Source of the DNA: Nipponacmea schrenckii
Taxonomy: Eukaryota; Mollusca; Gastropoda; Lottiidae
Reading direction: 5' to 3'
Assembly (NCBI GenBank): GCA_030562195.1
Contig: JAUJPP010000012.1
Span: 24,619,476-24,683,475 of the forward strand
DNA: 64,000 nucleotides
In this document: one piece after another, positions 10,726 through 20,627 of the stretch
Position numbering within the stretch: the stretch's first letter is position 1
Layout: the number at the start of each line of letters is the position of its first letter
Notes under the pieces: generated by a model
What the model saw: only the letters and a program-made list of their open reading frames with translations
Told to the model about the DNA's origin: nothing
Databases searched by the model: none
Made by a program: the position numbers and the translations under genes

Positions 10726-13700
10726 ATGGGTGAACTGGGCTGGGCCGATATCGGCATTGTTATTGGATATTTCACACTCTTATCTATTTTGGCATTTTGG
10801 GTAAGTAGATAACGTTAACGTGTTATATTTTTAAAATCATTACCTGTGTGAATTTTATTTGTACATAATGCCAAGAGTTTTGGCCAAGGAACATTTGCGA
10901 GACATGCCAAATGGGAACAGAATCTAGGGAAATCTGTTGAAGTTTGGTCAAAGATCAGCTGGTAGAAAGGATCCTTGTGAACCTAAGTTGTTATCCTTGT
11001 AAAATCAATACCAAGAGGTTTGACCAAGGACCAGCTGGTAGAAAGGATCCTTGTGAACCTAAGTTGTTATCCTTGTTAAATCAATACCAAGAGGTTTGAC
11101 CAAGGACCAGCTGGTAGAAAGGATCCTTGTGAACCTAAGTTGTTATCCTTGTAAAATCAATACCAAGAGGTTTGGCCAAGGACCAGCTGGTACCAAGAGG
11201 TTTGGCCAAGGACCAGCTGGTAGAAAGGATCCTTGTGAACCTAAGTTGTTATCCTTGTTAAATCAATACCAAGAGGTTTGATCAAGGACCAGCTGGTAGA
11301 AAGGATCCTTGTGAACCTAAGTTGTTATCCTTGTAAAATCAATACCAAGAGGTTTGATCAAGGACCAGCTGGTAGAAAGGATCCTTGTGAACCTAAGTTG
11401 TTATCCTTGTTAAATCAATACCAAGAGGTTTGACCAAGGACCAGCTGGTAGAAAGGATCCTTGTGAACCTTATTTGCTATTAAGGCCTACTTAATATATA
11501 TATATATATGATTATATCAACATTTATTAATAATTGGTATGATATAAAGTATAGTTGAATATTATTAACCCATAATAAAACTTGTCTTAATAAACCTTTA
11601 TTTTTTATTTATTACAAGTCGTCATGTCGAGGCAAGGCAAACGGAGTAAAAGATTATTTTTTGGCGGGAAGAAATATGCTCTGGGTACAGGTAAATATTT
11701 TTATGATTTTGAAAATTTGCTTAGCAATGAGGAACATTCTCCAAATCCCAGGGTCTTTTTTGACAGGAGACAGACTCCGACATATACATTATGTGCATTG
11801 TAACTTCATAAATAAACCTTGACTCCGTGAATTTTTTTTTTTTTGCAGATCGGAGCTTCCTTGTTCGCCACAAATTTTGGTTTGAATTTTTTCGTTGGAA
11901 TGTCTGGGTCAGCTGCGGCTAGCGGACTCGGTGTTACGTTTTATGAGTGGCACGTAAGTATGACTTAATTATGTATCAGTCTTAGGTGGGTTGAAAGTAC
12001 GGTTTTTATGGTGTGGGAGATGTAAACGGGGCAACCCTCGCAAGCATTGGGACAGACATGACAATCTTTCTAATCTAAACGCCAGTCAACCATCAGAAAC
12101 TCAAATTAATGGGTTAAACGGCACCGGGTCGACTTTGGAAACACAGGCTGCAGAATTCTTAACTCAGAAAGATTCGAAACCAGAGCAGACGACAATCTAA
12201 CTCTGATGGGATGGTCCAGGATTCCATTCTTTTCTTTAAAAGACTGGCTCGCAGAAGAGTAGGACGTAAAACTCCATTCCATTTCATTTAAATGACTCAC
12301 TCAATTCTCGCTCCAGATGACGGTGCCTTTGACAACAGTGACTGCTGCAGAACTTTGAAATGGGAGGGGCCAAACGAGGCATTGATTGACAAGATGTTTT
12401 TTGGGTTCTATTTCCAGGCTATATTCATCTTGATTTTACTGGGCTGGTTTTTCATCCCAGTTTATGTATCGTCAGGAGTGAGTAGCCATTTTGTTTTTCA
12501 ATGAGCAGACGATCGAACTGACTTCATTTCTATAGTGCAGTTGCTTGGTTTGGGTCATTGGTTCCTTCCCTTGAATTTTTCTTGGGTTTGAGAACCAGGG
12601 TCAAGGTTATCAAATCTGATATCACTATTGTTCTATGCTCCAGCCCCTAAGTTGTTGTTTTTGGGGATGCTAACGTTTTAACAAAGTAGCTGAAAGTATC
12701 ATAATTTTCCCAATTTGATCTGAAAAGCAGAACTCGATCTCGATTGTTTTCATTTTACCCCAAACATATTTCAGGCGTATACAATGCCCCAGTATTTAAA
12801 GAAAAGGTTCGGTGGAAAAAGACTGCGGACGTATTTATCCGTGCTGTCCATTTTTCTGTTGGTGGTCCAAAGGATATCTGTACGTTTATATTGTTTAATC
12901 CAAAATCAGTTTTATAACATTCTTATGTCAACGCCCCCAGGTCAAGGGCAATAACCCAAACTGCATTCTATCTTCTTGTGTTCAAGCGCTCTATTTCGAG
13001 GACAATAACTCGTCCCTGTGATCTAGGTAAAATTTTACTTTATAGCACTTGTCAAGGGCAATAACTCGTTTAATTCAAACTCTCTATGTTCCAGGTGAAC
13101 ATGTATTCAGGAGCTCTATTTGTCCAGCAGGCTATGGGCTGGAATATGTATATCTCTGTCATCAGCGTCACAGTTTTTACAACATTCTTTACCATATTAG
13201 GTAAAACACTAGAAAACCACCTTTACAATTTTTTTAGCAGAAAAGTAGGACGTAAAACTCCTTTCATTTCATTTCAATTCACAATATTTTGTGCCTTGAG
13301 TATTCATTGTGCACTGTCTTTTGATCATGGTATTTTTTAATTGATTAGATTATACGTTGCCTAATACAGCCAATCAGTGTCCTTGAAAAAAACATACATA
13401 ATGGCAGCGGAAGATGCGGCGGTTGCTAGGGCCGAGGAGCCGCTGGTATAGAAGTTCACAATGGTTCTTATTTATATTTTTAGGCGGTTTGTCGGCTATC
13501 GTCTGGGCACACTGTTTTCAAATCGTAGCCATATTGATTTGTTCTACCTACCTTACAGTTCTGGGTGAGTGAAGTTTTAAGTTTATTTGTTAAAGATCCC
13601 TCGGCACTAAAAAAATTAAAACACCATGTCACCAAAATACAGTCGTATCGTTGGAGATCTTTTTGGTAAAAACATGAATATGTAAATCATTTGAAGGAGT

Positions 13701-16700
13701 AACGAGTTGACAGATCTAAGTCGCAGAGCCAATGGCGTTTTTACGGAGTGACCACCTTTAAATTTCTCATCGTTGAGTTTATAATATACCCCTTAGATTC
13801 TTTTGCCCATACTCGACCCATAGGCCTACCTAATGATTCCTCACAACCCACTGTTTAGGTCATCACAGATCAAACCTTTGATATTACAGCATTTATAAGA
13901 GTGGGAGGTATGAACGCTTTGTTTGAAAAGTACATGGTGTCTGCTTCTAATATGACGGCATGTGACCCTAGAAAAGGATTGCCTCGTGAGGATTCTCTTC
14001 ACATATTTCGTGACCCTATGACGTCAGACGTGCCATGGACCGGGGCATTATTTGGGTTAACTCCAATGGCGATTTTAGCCTTCTGTACCGATCAAGTAGG
14101 TTTTTTTTCTTATTTAGTTTTAAGCTATTTATTCTGAAATAAATTCTGATGTCTGGAAATGGCCTCTTGATCCATAAAAAAAAAATTATCTACTTTAACT
14201 TTGAAATGTCGTTCGATGTAGGCTACTTTCCGACTTCTTACATTAGAAAGAGTTTAAGGGGAAACCTCCTTGCCCCCTTAACATCCCTTGTGCCCCCCTC
14301 ACATCTACAAAGGAACACCGGAGATACCGGGGTACTCAACGCAGATTAAAGAATTTTTTCAACTTCCAGGTGATGGTTCAAAGAGTTCTGGCAGCTAAAA
14401 CTCATTCCCATGCTAAAGGTGGTGTTATATTCGCTGCCTGGTTAAAAATTACTCCATTTTTCTTGGTTATTCTTCCTGGTATGATAGGACGAGTTCTCTT
14501 CCCTGGTGAGTAGTCATAACGTCTTCATCATCATCATCGCCATCGTCAATATCATTGGTAACGCCATCATCATCATTGGTAACGCCATTAGCAGCATCAT
14601 TGATAACGCCATCATCGTCGTTGGTAATGCCATCATTGGTAGAGTCTGTTCCGCGTTGACCTTCCTTCATCTCAGACATTCAAAGTGATCGACTCCGCCC
14701 CTTATTCCAGATGAAGTTGGATGTGTGGAACCCGAGCAGTGTATGAAAGTTTGTGAGAATCCACATGGATGTTCCAATCTGGTGTACCCAAAATTGATCG
14801 TGGAATTGTTGCCGAACTATGTACGTGGTATAATGACGGCTTGTATGCTCTCGGCCCTGATGGGAACACTGACTTCAATTTTTAACAGTGCTAGTAGCAT
14901 GTTTAGTCTGGATCTCTGGCCACGACTTAGACCCAAAGCCTCCGAGAGGGAACTCATGATAGTTAGCAAGTAAGTAAACAAACATTTTAATCTTTTGTTT
15001 ACCATTTTTTGCATGATACCATTTTAAACCAATTGGACAGTTTCTAAGTTGCTTTGAGATTTTTACGGTCTTTGACTGACCTTTTTCTAGTCTACCTTGT
15101 TGCAAATGGGAACAGAATCTAGGAAGATCAAGAAGTTTGGTCAAGGATAAGTTGGTAGAAAGGATCCTAGTGAACCTAAGTTGTTATCCTTGTAAACCAA
15201 AGAGGTTTGACCAAGGATCAGTTGGTAGACAGAATCTTTAACTGTGAACCTAAGTTGTTATTCTTGTAAAATCAATACCAAGAGGTTTGACCAAGGACCA
15301 GCTGGTAGAAAGGATCCTAGTGAATCTAAGGTTTTATCCTTGTAAAATCAATACCAAGAGGTTTGACCAAGGACCAGCTGGTAGAAAGGATCCTAGTGAA
15401 TCTAAGGTTTTATCCTTGTAAAATCAATACCAAGAGGTTTGACCAAGGACCAGCTGGTAGAAAGGAGCTTTGAAAACCTAAGTTGTTATCCTTGCAGAAA
15501 GGACCCCCTGATAAACAAGAAGTTGTTAACTTGACATGTTTTCATTCTTGCCAAGTTTTATCGTTGGCCTGAGTCGAGTTTTCTGTGGATGCCAATTTTA
15601 GGGAAAAATCAAGGGGGACAATTGTGGAAATATATTCAAGCAATGGCCGCTTATATTGCACCACCATTTCCGGTTGTATTTATACTAGGTGTTGCTTGGA
15701 AACGAACCACTGAGCAGGTAGTACATCTAAATGATTTTACCTTATACGGTCAGAGAGGCCTAGTAATACCAATGTAATGTCCCTCTCAGAGAGTCCACGT
15801 TGCAAAAGAAGTCTTGCCCGCTTTTAGCAGAGTCTACATAGATATAATGTTACTTGGTAATGTGTTTATTTGTGATTATTAGAAAACCAACGATCTTCTA
15901 TACTTTTGATTTCGAAATTTTATTTTATTTTCCTGTAGGGAGCGTTTTGGAGTATGATATCGGGACTATTGATCGGAGTAATTCGACTAGCGTTGGATAT
16001 TTCATACCACAAGCCTGCCTGTGGGGAGACCGACACAAGGCCACAAATTCTTTCTAGCGTCCATTTTCTACATTGCGCTGCCATTATTACATTTATTTCG
16101 TTTGTTGTTTGTGTGGTGGTTAGTTTATGTACGCAACCACGCTCTGAAGTTCAGGTGAGTTATTTGCCCTTGTCTGCTGATTGCGAAAATGGCCACCTCT
16201 GATTTTTTATCTCTTGATTTGCAAGAAGAATTTGAGGCAAATAAAATGTCGAACTAAATTTGAGTGTCCAAGTCAATTCGCCGTTTCTTTGCCAATGTAG
16301 GTCTATCATCTTTTATAACATTTTCTCTAAATAGTTACGCAGGGTCACATGGTCAATGAGGAAATCGGAGGCAAGGGAAATAAGTGATGATGAAAATGAA
16401 GACTATGACCACAACGAAAAAGTTCTTTATGCCAAACTTGAGGGAGAAGAAAAGAACAAAGCCGAAGCCGAAGGTACGTTAGTACATTTTTGACACTTGT
16501 AGACCACCTAGCCCGTAGCCAAGTTTCCCAGGAAATCTTTCTTGCCAAAGGAAGTTATAGTTGATATTGTTCAATCAGAAAACGTCATTTGTTCTGCTCC
16601 CCCCATAGTAATCGATGCCCCCTCCCCCCACTCTATGTATACAGGCTGGTTACGGTCCAGCCCCCACCACCATTATTCCTTCTATAATTGATTTGTAAAC

Positions 16701-17066
16701 TAGGAAATAACTCCCCTGTCTGTGTCCGCCATTGGGATGTCGATTGGCGTTACTGTGTTTCATTAATCTGCTAGACAATAGGTCTAATATCTAATAGAGT
16801 CCAAATTTTATGAAATACATCAATTATTGTGTGTATTTTCAGAGACCCACAGATCGTGTCCTTGTGAATGCCCAACTATTTGCCCATCTTTATGTCCCAA
16901 CTCATTATTCCACAACCTTGACCCTGAGAAAGAAGTCGTAGTGGACGAAGACACGTTTTCTAAATTCTACAAAACGGACAAGAATGAATGCATGCAGCGT
17001 TTTCTAGACGCGAATGCCTTATTTGTCATCATAGTGACGTGTGCACTATTTGCTTACTATGCTTAA
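10726..17066 (+). CDS. SLC5/SGLT-family sodium:solute symporter, copy B (possibly damaged at exon 12)
   Basis: Exons: 10726-10800, 11619-11690, 11849-11953, 12418-12477, 12775-12879, 13095-13200, 13484-13564, 13890-14095, 14370-14505, 14711-14969, 15579-15717 (tentative), 15939-16154, 16335-16473, 16843-17066. This gives 640 residues. The plan follows copy A except that exons 10 and 11 are joined. Copy B keeps N58, E82, K296 and the YIQ glutamine, but has Phe where copy A keeps the SGLT1 W291 equivalent. The C-terminal loop has a cysteine cluster (C572, C574, C576, C580, C584) that copy A lacks. The 5-prime end of exon 12 is a problem: the acceptor with the better pyrimidine tract (exon from 15556) shifts frame and meets TAG at 15599-15601, while the acceptor before 15579 stays in frame but removes ten residues of a membrane helix. 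The gene may be a recent pseudogene, may use an unusual splice, or the assembly may lack a base. Confidence 0.85.
10935..11475 (+). repeat. Tandem array of a dispersed repeat (CAGCTGGTAGAAAGGATCC family)
   Basis: About seven units of roughly 75 bp in intron 1 of copy B, each with GGTTTGACCAAGGACCAGC, GGTAGAAAGGATCC and AACCTAAGTTGTTATCC. The same unit recurs singly or in short arrays at about 7118-7245, 15105-15500, 47100-47340, 58240-58400 and 60525-60860, and inverted at 44340-44455 and 55335-55480. Confidence 0.9.
14515..14645 (+). repeat. CAT-rich tandem repeat after exon 9 of copy B
   Basis: Trinucleotide CATCAT tracts with a degenerate unit ATCATTGGTAACGCC. Copy A has a shorter CATCAT tract at the matching place (5878-5910). 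Confidence 0.8.
15105..15500 (+). repeat. Array of the CAGCTGGTAGAAAGGATCC repeat in copy B intron before exon 12
   Basis: About five units of the dispersed repeat described at 10935-11475. The array ends just before the uncertain exon 12 boundary, so local rearrangement may have caused the boundary defect. Confidence 0.85.
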
Positions 17067-17480
17067 AAATGTAAATTGTTAACATTTAGTTGGGGTATAG
17101 AACTAAAAGAATACAGTCGTCCAAAAATATAAGCTTATAATATTCCAATATCACATATTTATTCGAATGACAAATAATTTTCGGTTATCTGTTAACCTAT
17201 GCATGTCAACGTATGGGTCAGGTTAACGGTCTATGTCCGTCCGTCCTTAAGAAATACAAACCTGTTGCCTTTTTGTTTGAAACTTACTGTCCAACGCCAC
17301 TATTTCCCTTGAACAAAGTGGACTCTTCTTAAAAAAAATAGTATTGATAACATCCCGGATGTACATTTCAACATTTGACCTACTTGAGATACACGTGCTT
17401 TGTTTTGAGACGAACGTGTCCTATTTTTAAGCAACTAAAGGAAGACAAAATGTTGAAAAATGTTTATCAAAGGCTGCCAA

Positions 17481-17486
17481 ATTAAA
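17481..17486 (+). terminator. Possible poly(A) signal of SLC5 copy B
   Basis: ATTAAA about 415 bases after the stop. It is the first such hexamer I noted; no nearer AATAAA was seen. Confidence 0.3.
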
Positions 17487-17489
17487 GCA

Positions 17490-17655
17490 AGATGGATCAA
17501 GTGAACCCGGGACTGATCAAGTGAAGCCAAGAGTTATCAAGTGAACGTGGAACTGATCAAGTGAACCCAAGAGTGAAATCAGGAGTCATCAAGTGAACCC
17601 AGGAGTTATCAAGTGAACCAAGGACTGATCAAGTGAACGCAGGATGGATCAAGGT
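17490..17655 (+). repeat. Minisatellite, unit about 20 bp (ATCAAGTGAACCC)
   Basis: About eight degenerate units of the type GATCAAGTGAACCCAGGA, between the convergent ends of SLC5 copy B and the small secreted protein gene. Confidence 0.85.
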
Positions 17656-17775
17656 AGGTCATTTCTTACGGAGGAGAAATGGTGTATAAGAAAAGACGAT
17701 ATCTCTATAAAATTATATTAAAATAAGGAAGTTTGTACAGGAGGGTAGAGGTGATAATTATGATATAATTTGGTT

Positions 17776-20528
17776 TTAATTGAACAAATAGAAACCTAAA
17801 GGTCCGAGACTCTGGAAAGCGAACATTCTTTGCAGCATGTCATTGCCGGACATCAACCTACAAAATATAAACATGAAAGTGTGTTTAATATCCTATTTTT
17901 GGAAGTACAGTAGCGTGCCCCTGGTAAGAAGTTTGTGACCTGTACCCCTACTCGCTCACAAGCCCCCCCCCCCCCACCTTTGCAGGTTCTTAGATGCTGA
18001 AACCGAAATAGATTTACAGTCAGGGTCGTGTTGCAGTATAGCTATGTCAACTCTCTGAAATATTTACCAAGCTAACTAAAGTTACGGTTTATTACATTAT
18101 ATGTACCGGTAGGAATAAGAATATATACTTACATTAAATAGTTTGCAAGATTGTTATTTTCTGAAATATGAAAACAAATAATTAAATTATCGTTTTGTCT
18201 CCGATATTATTAAAACTTAGGTAACCTCTTTACGTTACCCGTACGTCTTGATTTTATCGGCCCCCCATCCGTAAACACTATACTAGTATTTGATTAGGCC
18301 TACCGAAGTCAAAAATCAGATTCCTTTTCTGAGAATAACGTATGATTGGTCAAACAAATTGCGAAAACGAATTGAAACAAAAGGAGTTTTACGTCCTACT
18401 CATCCGCACCTTAAGGACTAATTAAGACTGTAAACAGATGGCGAACCCAAAACTTTAAGGGTACACAGCTTTTCTCTGATTCATCAGGACCCAATCATAC
18501 AAAATTTAAAAATAATTGTCAAAATACCCCAAAATCCATACAATATGTAAAATTCCTACTTACGGTTGGATGGGGCTCCCCCTGTGGTAGTGCCTTGGTT
18601 AGCTCCTTGGTGACCTGGGTTGAGAAAAAAGGCCTGTGAAAATGTCACAAAAGCAAGGACCAGTATCTGAAAAGAAAATAAGAAAATTGCATAAATCAAA
18701 TGAAGAATCTAGTCCGTAATGTCACTGGTACCCAGCCCTTCTGGTGGGGCTCAAAATACAGGTGTCATTATTTCATTCCATTTCAAGCTCTTCAAGTATT
18801 TTGATGTCTTTTATGATGGCCATTAAACAAAACAAAAATATGAATTTAAAGTGATACTGAGTCTTTGAATGAACATAAATTTTAGTTCTCAAGAATGGTC
18901 AATATGAGGATATATTTTCATCAGTAAACGTACCGGGTGTCATAAAGTAACAGAATCCCTTAAAATCTGGAAAACTCACAAAACTAAGTCATTTTTGAAA
19001 AACGCTTAATCAATTTATTAAACGTTTTTCAATAATTAAATGCATATTTATGGAAAATTACCTAGTTTTTTGGATATTTATTTATTTTTTTTATTTTATT
19101 TATGGCAGCAGGTATATTGATTTAAACAATATTTTAATAATAATAAGTACAATATTAATACACAAAGGCAATTGACAAGAGGATACAAAGACAAGGCCTG
19201 CAGCAGGTATATTATCTGATGAATAGAGCTCTTATGGGCCAAGTTTCAAATATTTTCAAATTTTATGTTCATCTAAGATCTATAATCCCTTTAAAAAAAG
19301 TTTAAGTAATAAAAATTTACGTCAGATCAAAATTTGATTGACAGCTGACAGAGAACTCATTAATATTCTAATCTAATAGGCTGTTCATGAATATTCATAA
19401 TGGCTGCTCATTAGTATTCAAAATTGCTGTCTTAATTTTAATTGCACCTTTTTTAAATTTAAGATTTTAGCGCTGATTTATGTGATAATAAAACTGAGAC
19501 TTTATGAAAAATATTTTACGATTCAGAAATTTTACAGGCAATTCGCTTTCTGACCAAGAAATGCGAGTTTTATTCTCTACCCACATTTATGTAACCTAAC
19601 GACCGAAGTTTGCGCTGTTGGAGTCGGGTTGGTAGGTTTTAGAGTAAATGAAATCCCTGGTACACAACTAGGAGGTTTGACCACATAATAGTGCCTAAAA
19701 CACTGTCTTCTTGTAGCTGGTTGGTGGGTGGCCTAAAATTGATATAGTTTTTCCCCCATTGTTTAAATAAGGCGTGTTTTGACCACCATAACGTTGAGTT
19801 TTTACCAAAAAAAAAAACACCCTGTCTGTAAACTCTATTGATCCTACAGGGGGGAATGTTTAATTAACTGTAGAAACGCACGACTCTATTATATTTCATA
19901 TTTTCCTCATTCAACACTGCATGGCGTTGCCCGTTCTCAATTCAGTCGTAAAACTTCATTCCATTTGCACTTCCCAACGAAATAACTTCCCAACGACATA
20001 ACTTGATTTCTCTTCGTATTTTGTCCAATTTTGAAGAGAAATTTAGGTTACCTTTTTGAATTCAGCAAGAGTTTAATTGCGTCAGTTTGATTAGTCCGGT
20101 TATTGTGCTACGTCACTTATAGTAATATACGTCTAAAACATCCCTTTGGGTGTCAAGTTCAAAAACACCACCTTGATCCAAAAGTAGTTATCATTATATT
20201 CAATGAAATACGGTCCATATTGTACCTTAGAGGATTAGAATCGATAATTAGCCAATTAGCCGATGTAAGCTCTTTCATATCCAAATCCATGACTTTGTTA
20301 GGCATGTAGGCCTATATCCAATACATTTAGAATAAATTTGACCAATATTGCTTTCAAAACATTGATTTAAAAAATACGACTTTTGAAAAGAATTAAAAAC
20401 AAACCCAAAACCTTATTGTTTGAATTACCATAGGGTTAACTACGTGCAAATTTATAAATATTAAAAAAAAAAAACAATTTTTTTAAAAGAATTGTTAAAA
20501 AACTTACTATTGCTGCAAATCTTTGCAT
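17776..20528 (-). CDS. Small secreted protein, 77 residues, four exons with a 28-nt microexon
   Basis: Exons in transcript order: 20508-20528, 18564-18666, 18133-18160, 17776-17857. All borders are GT-AG, donors read GTAAGT, and the three joins keep one frame to a TAA. The product starts MQRFAAIILVLAFVTFSQA, a textbook signal peptide with predicted cleavage after SQA. The mature part of about 58 residues has a Gly/Asn/Gln-rich half (NPGHQGANQG, NQNNN) and a hydrophobic C-terminal half ending in LGFYLFN. It has no cysteine and no dibasic site, so it does not look like a neuropeptide precursor or a disulfide-rich toxin. A TATA box lies 92 bases upstream of the ATG. I do not recognise a family. 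A secreted or extracellular-matrix role is inference. Confidence rests on the coherent splicing, the signal peptide and the TATA box together. Confidence 0.72.
18371..18425 (-). repeat. SINE tail fragment, inverted
   Basis: GAGTTTTACGTCCTACTC with GCACCTTAAGG downstream, the reverse complement of the tail of the SINE at 41098-41465. Lies in intron 2 of the small secreted protein gene, between exons 2 and 3. Confidence 0.7.
18845..18965 (-). repeat. Dispersed repeat (ATATTGACCATTCTTGAGAA family), inverted copy
   Basis: The reverse complement contains TCTGTTACTTTATGACACC, ATATTGACCATTCTTGAGAA and AGTATCACTTTAAAT. Direct copies are at about 33350-33440, 33450-33580, 37590-37760 and 50640-50760. 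Lies in intron 1 of the secreted protein gene. Confidence 0.8.
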
Positions 20529-20619
20529 TTTGGCTGTGTGTAAAGTCGGATGTTCCTAACACAAATGTTAAAAAATAATTTAAAGCAAAAGTTCTATTCG
20601 GAATGGGGACTTGGGCCTT

Positions 20620-20627
20620 CTTTTATA
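20620..20627 (-). promoter_or_regulatory. TATA box of the small secreted protein gene
   Basis: TATAAAAG on the minus strand, 92-99 bases upstream of the ATG at 20528. Transcription would start near 20590, leaving about 60 bases of 5-prime untranslated sequence. Confidence 0.6.

Noticed and set aside
14467..14679. Aspartate-rich frame on the minus strand
   Set aside because: It is translation of the CAT-rich repeat beside SLC5 copy B exon 9.
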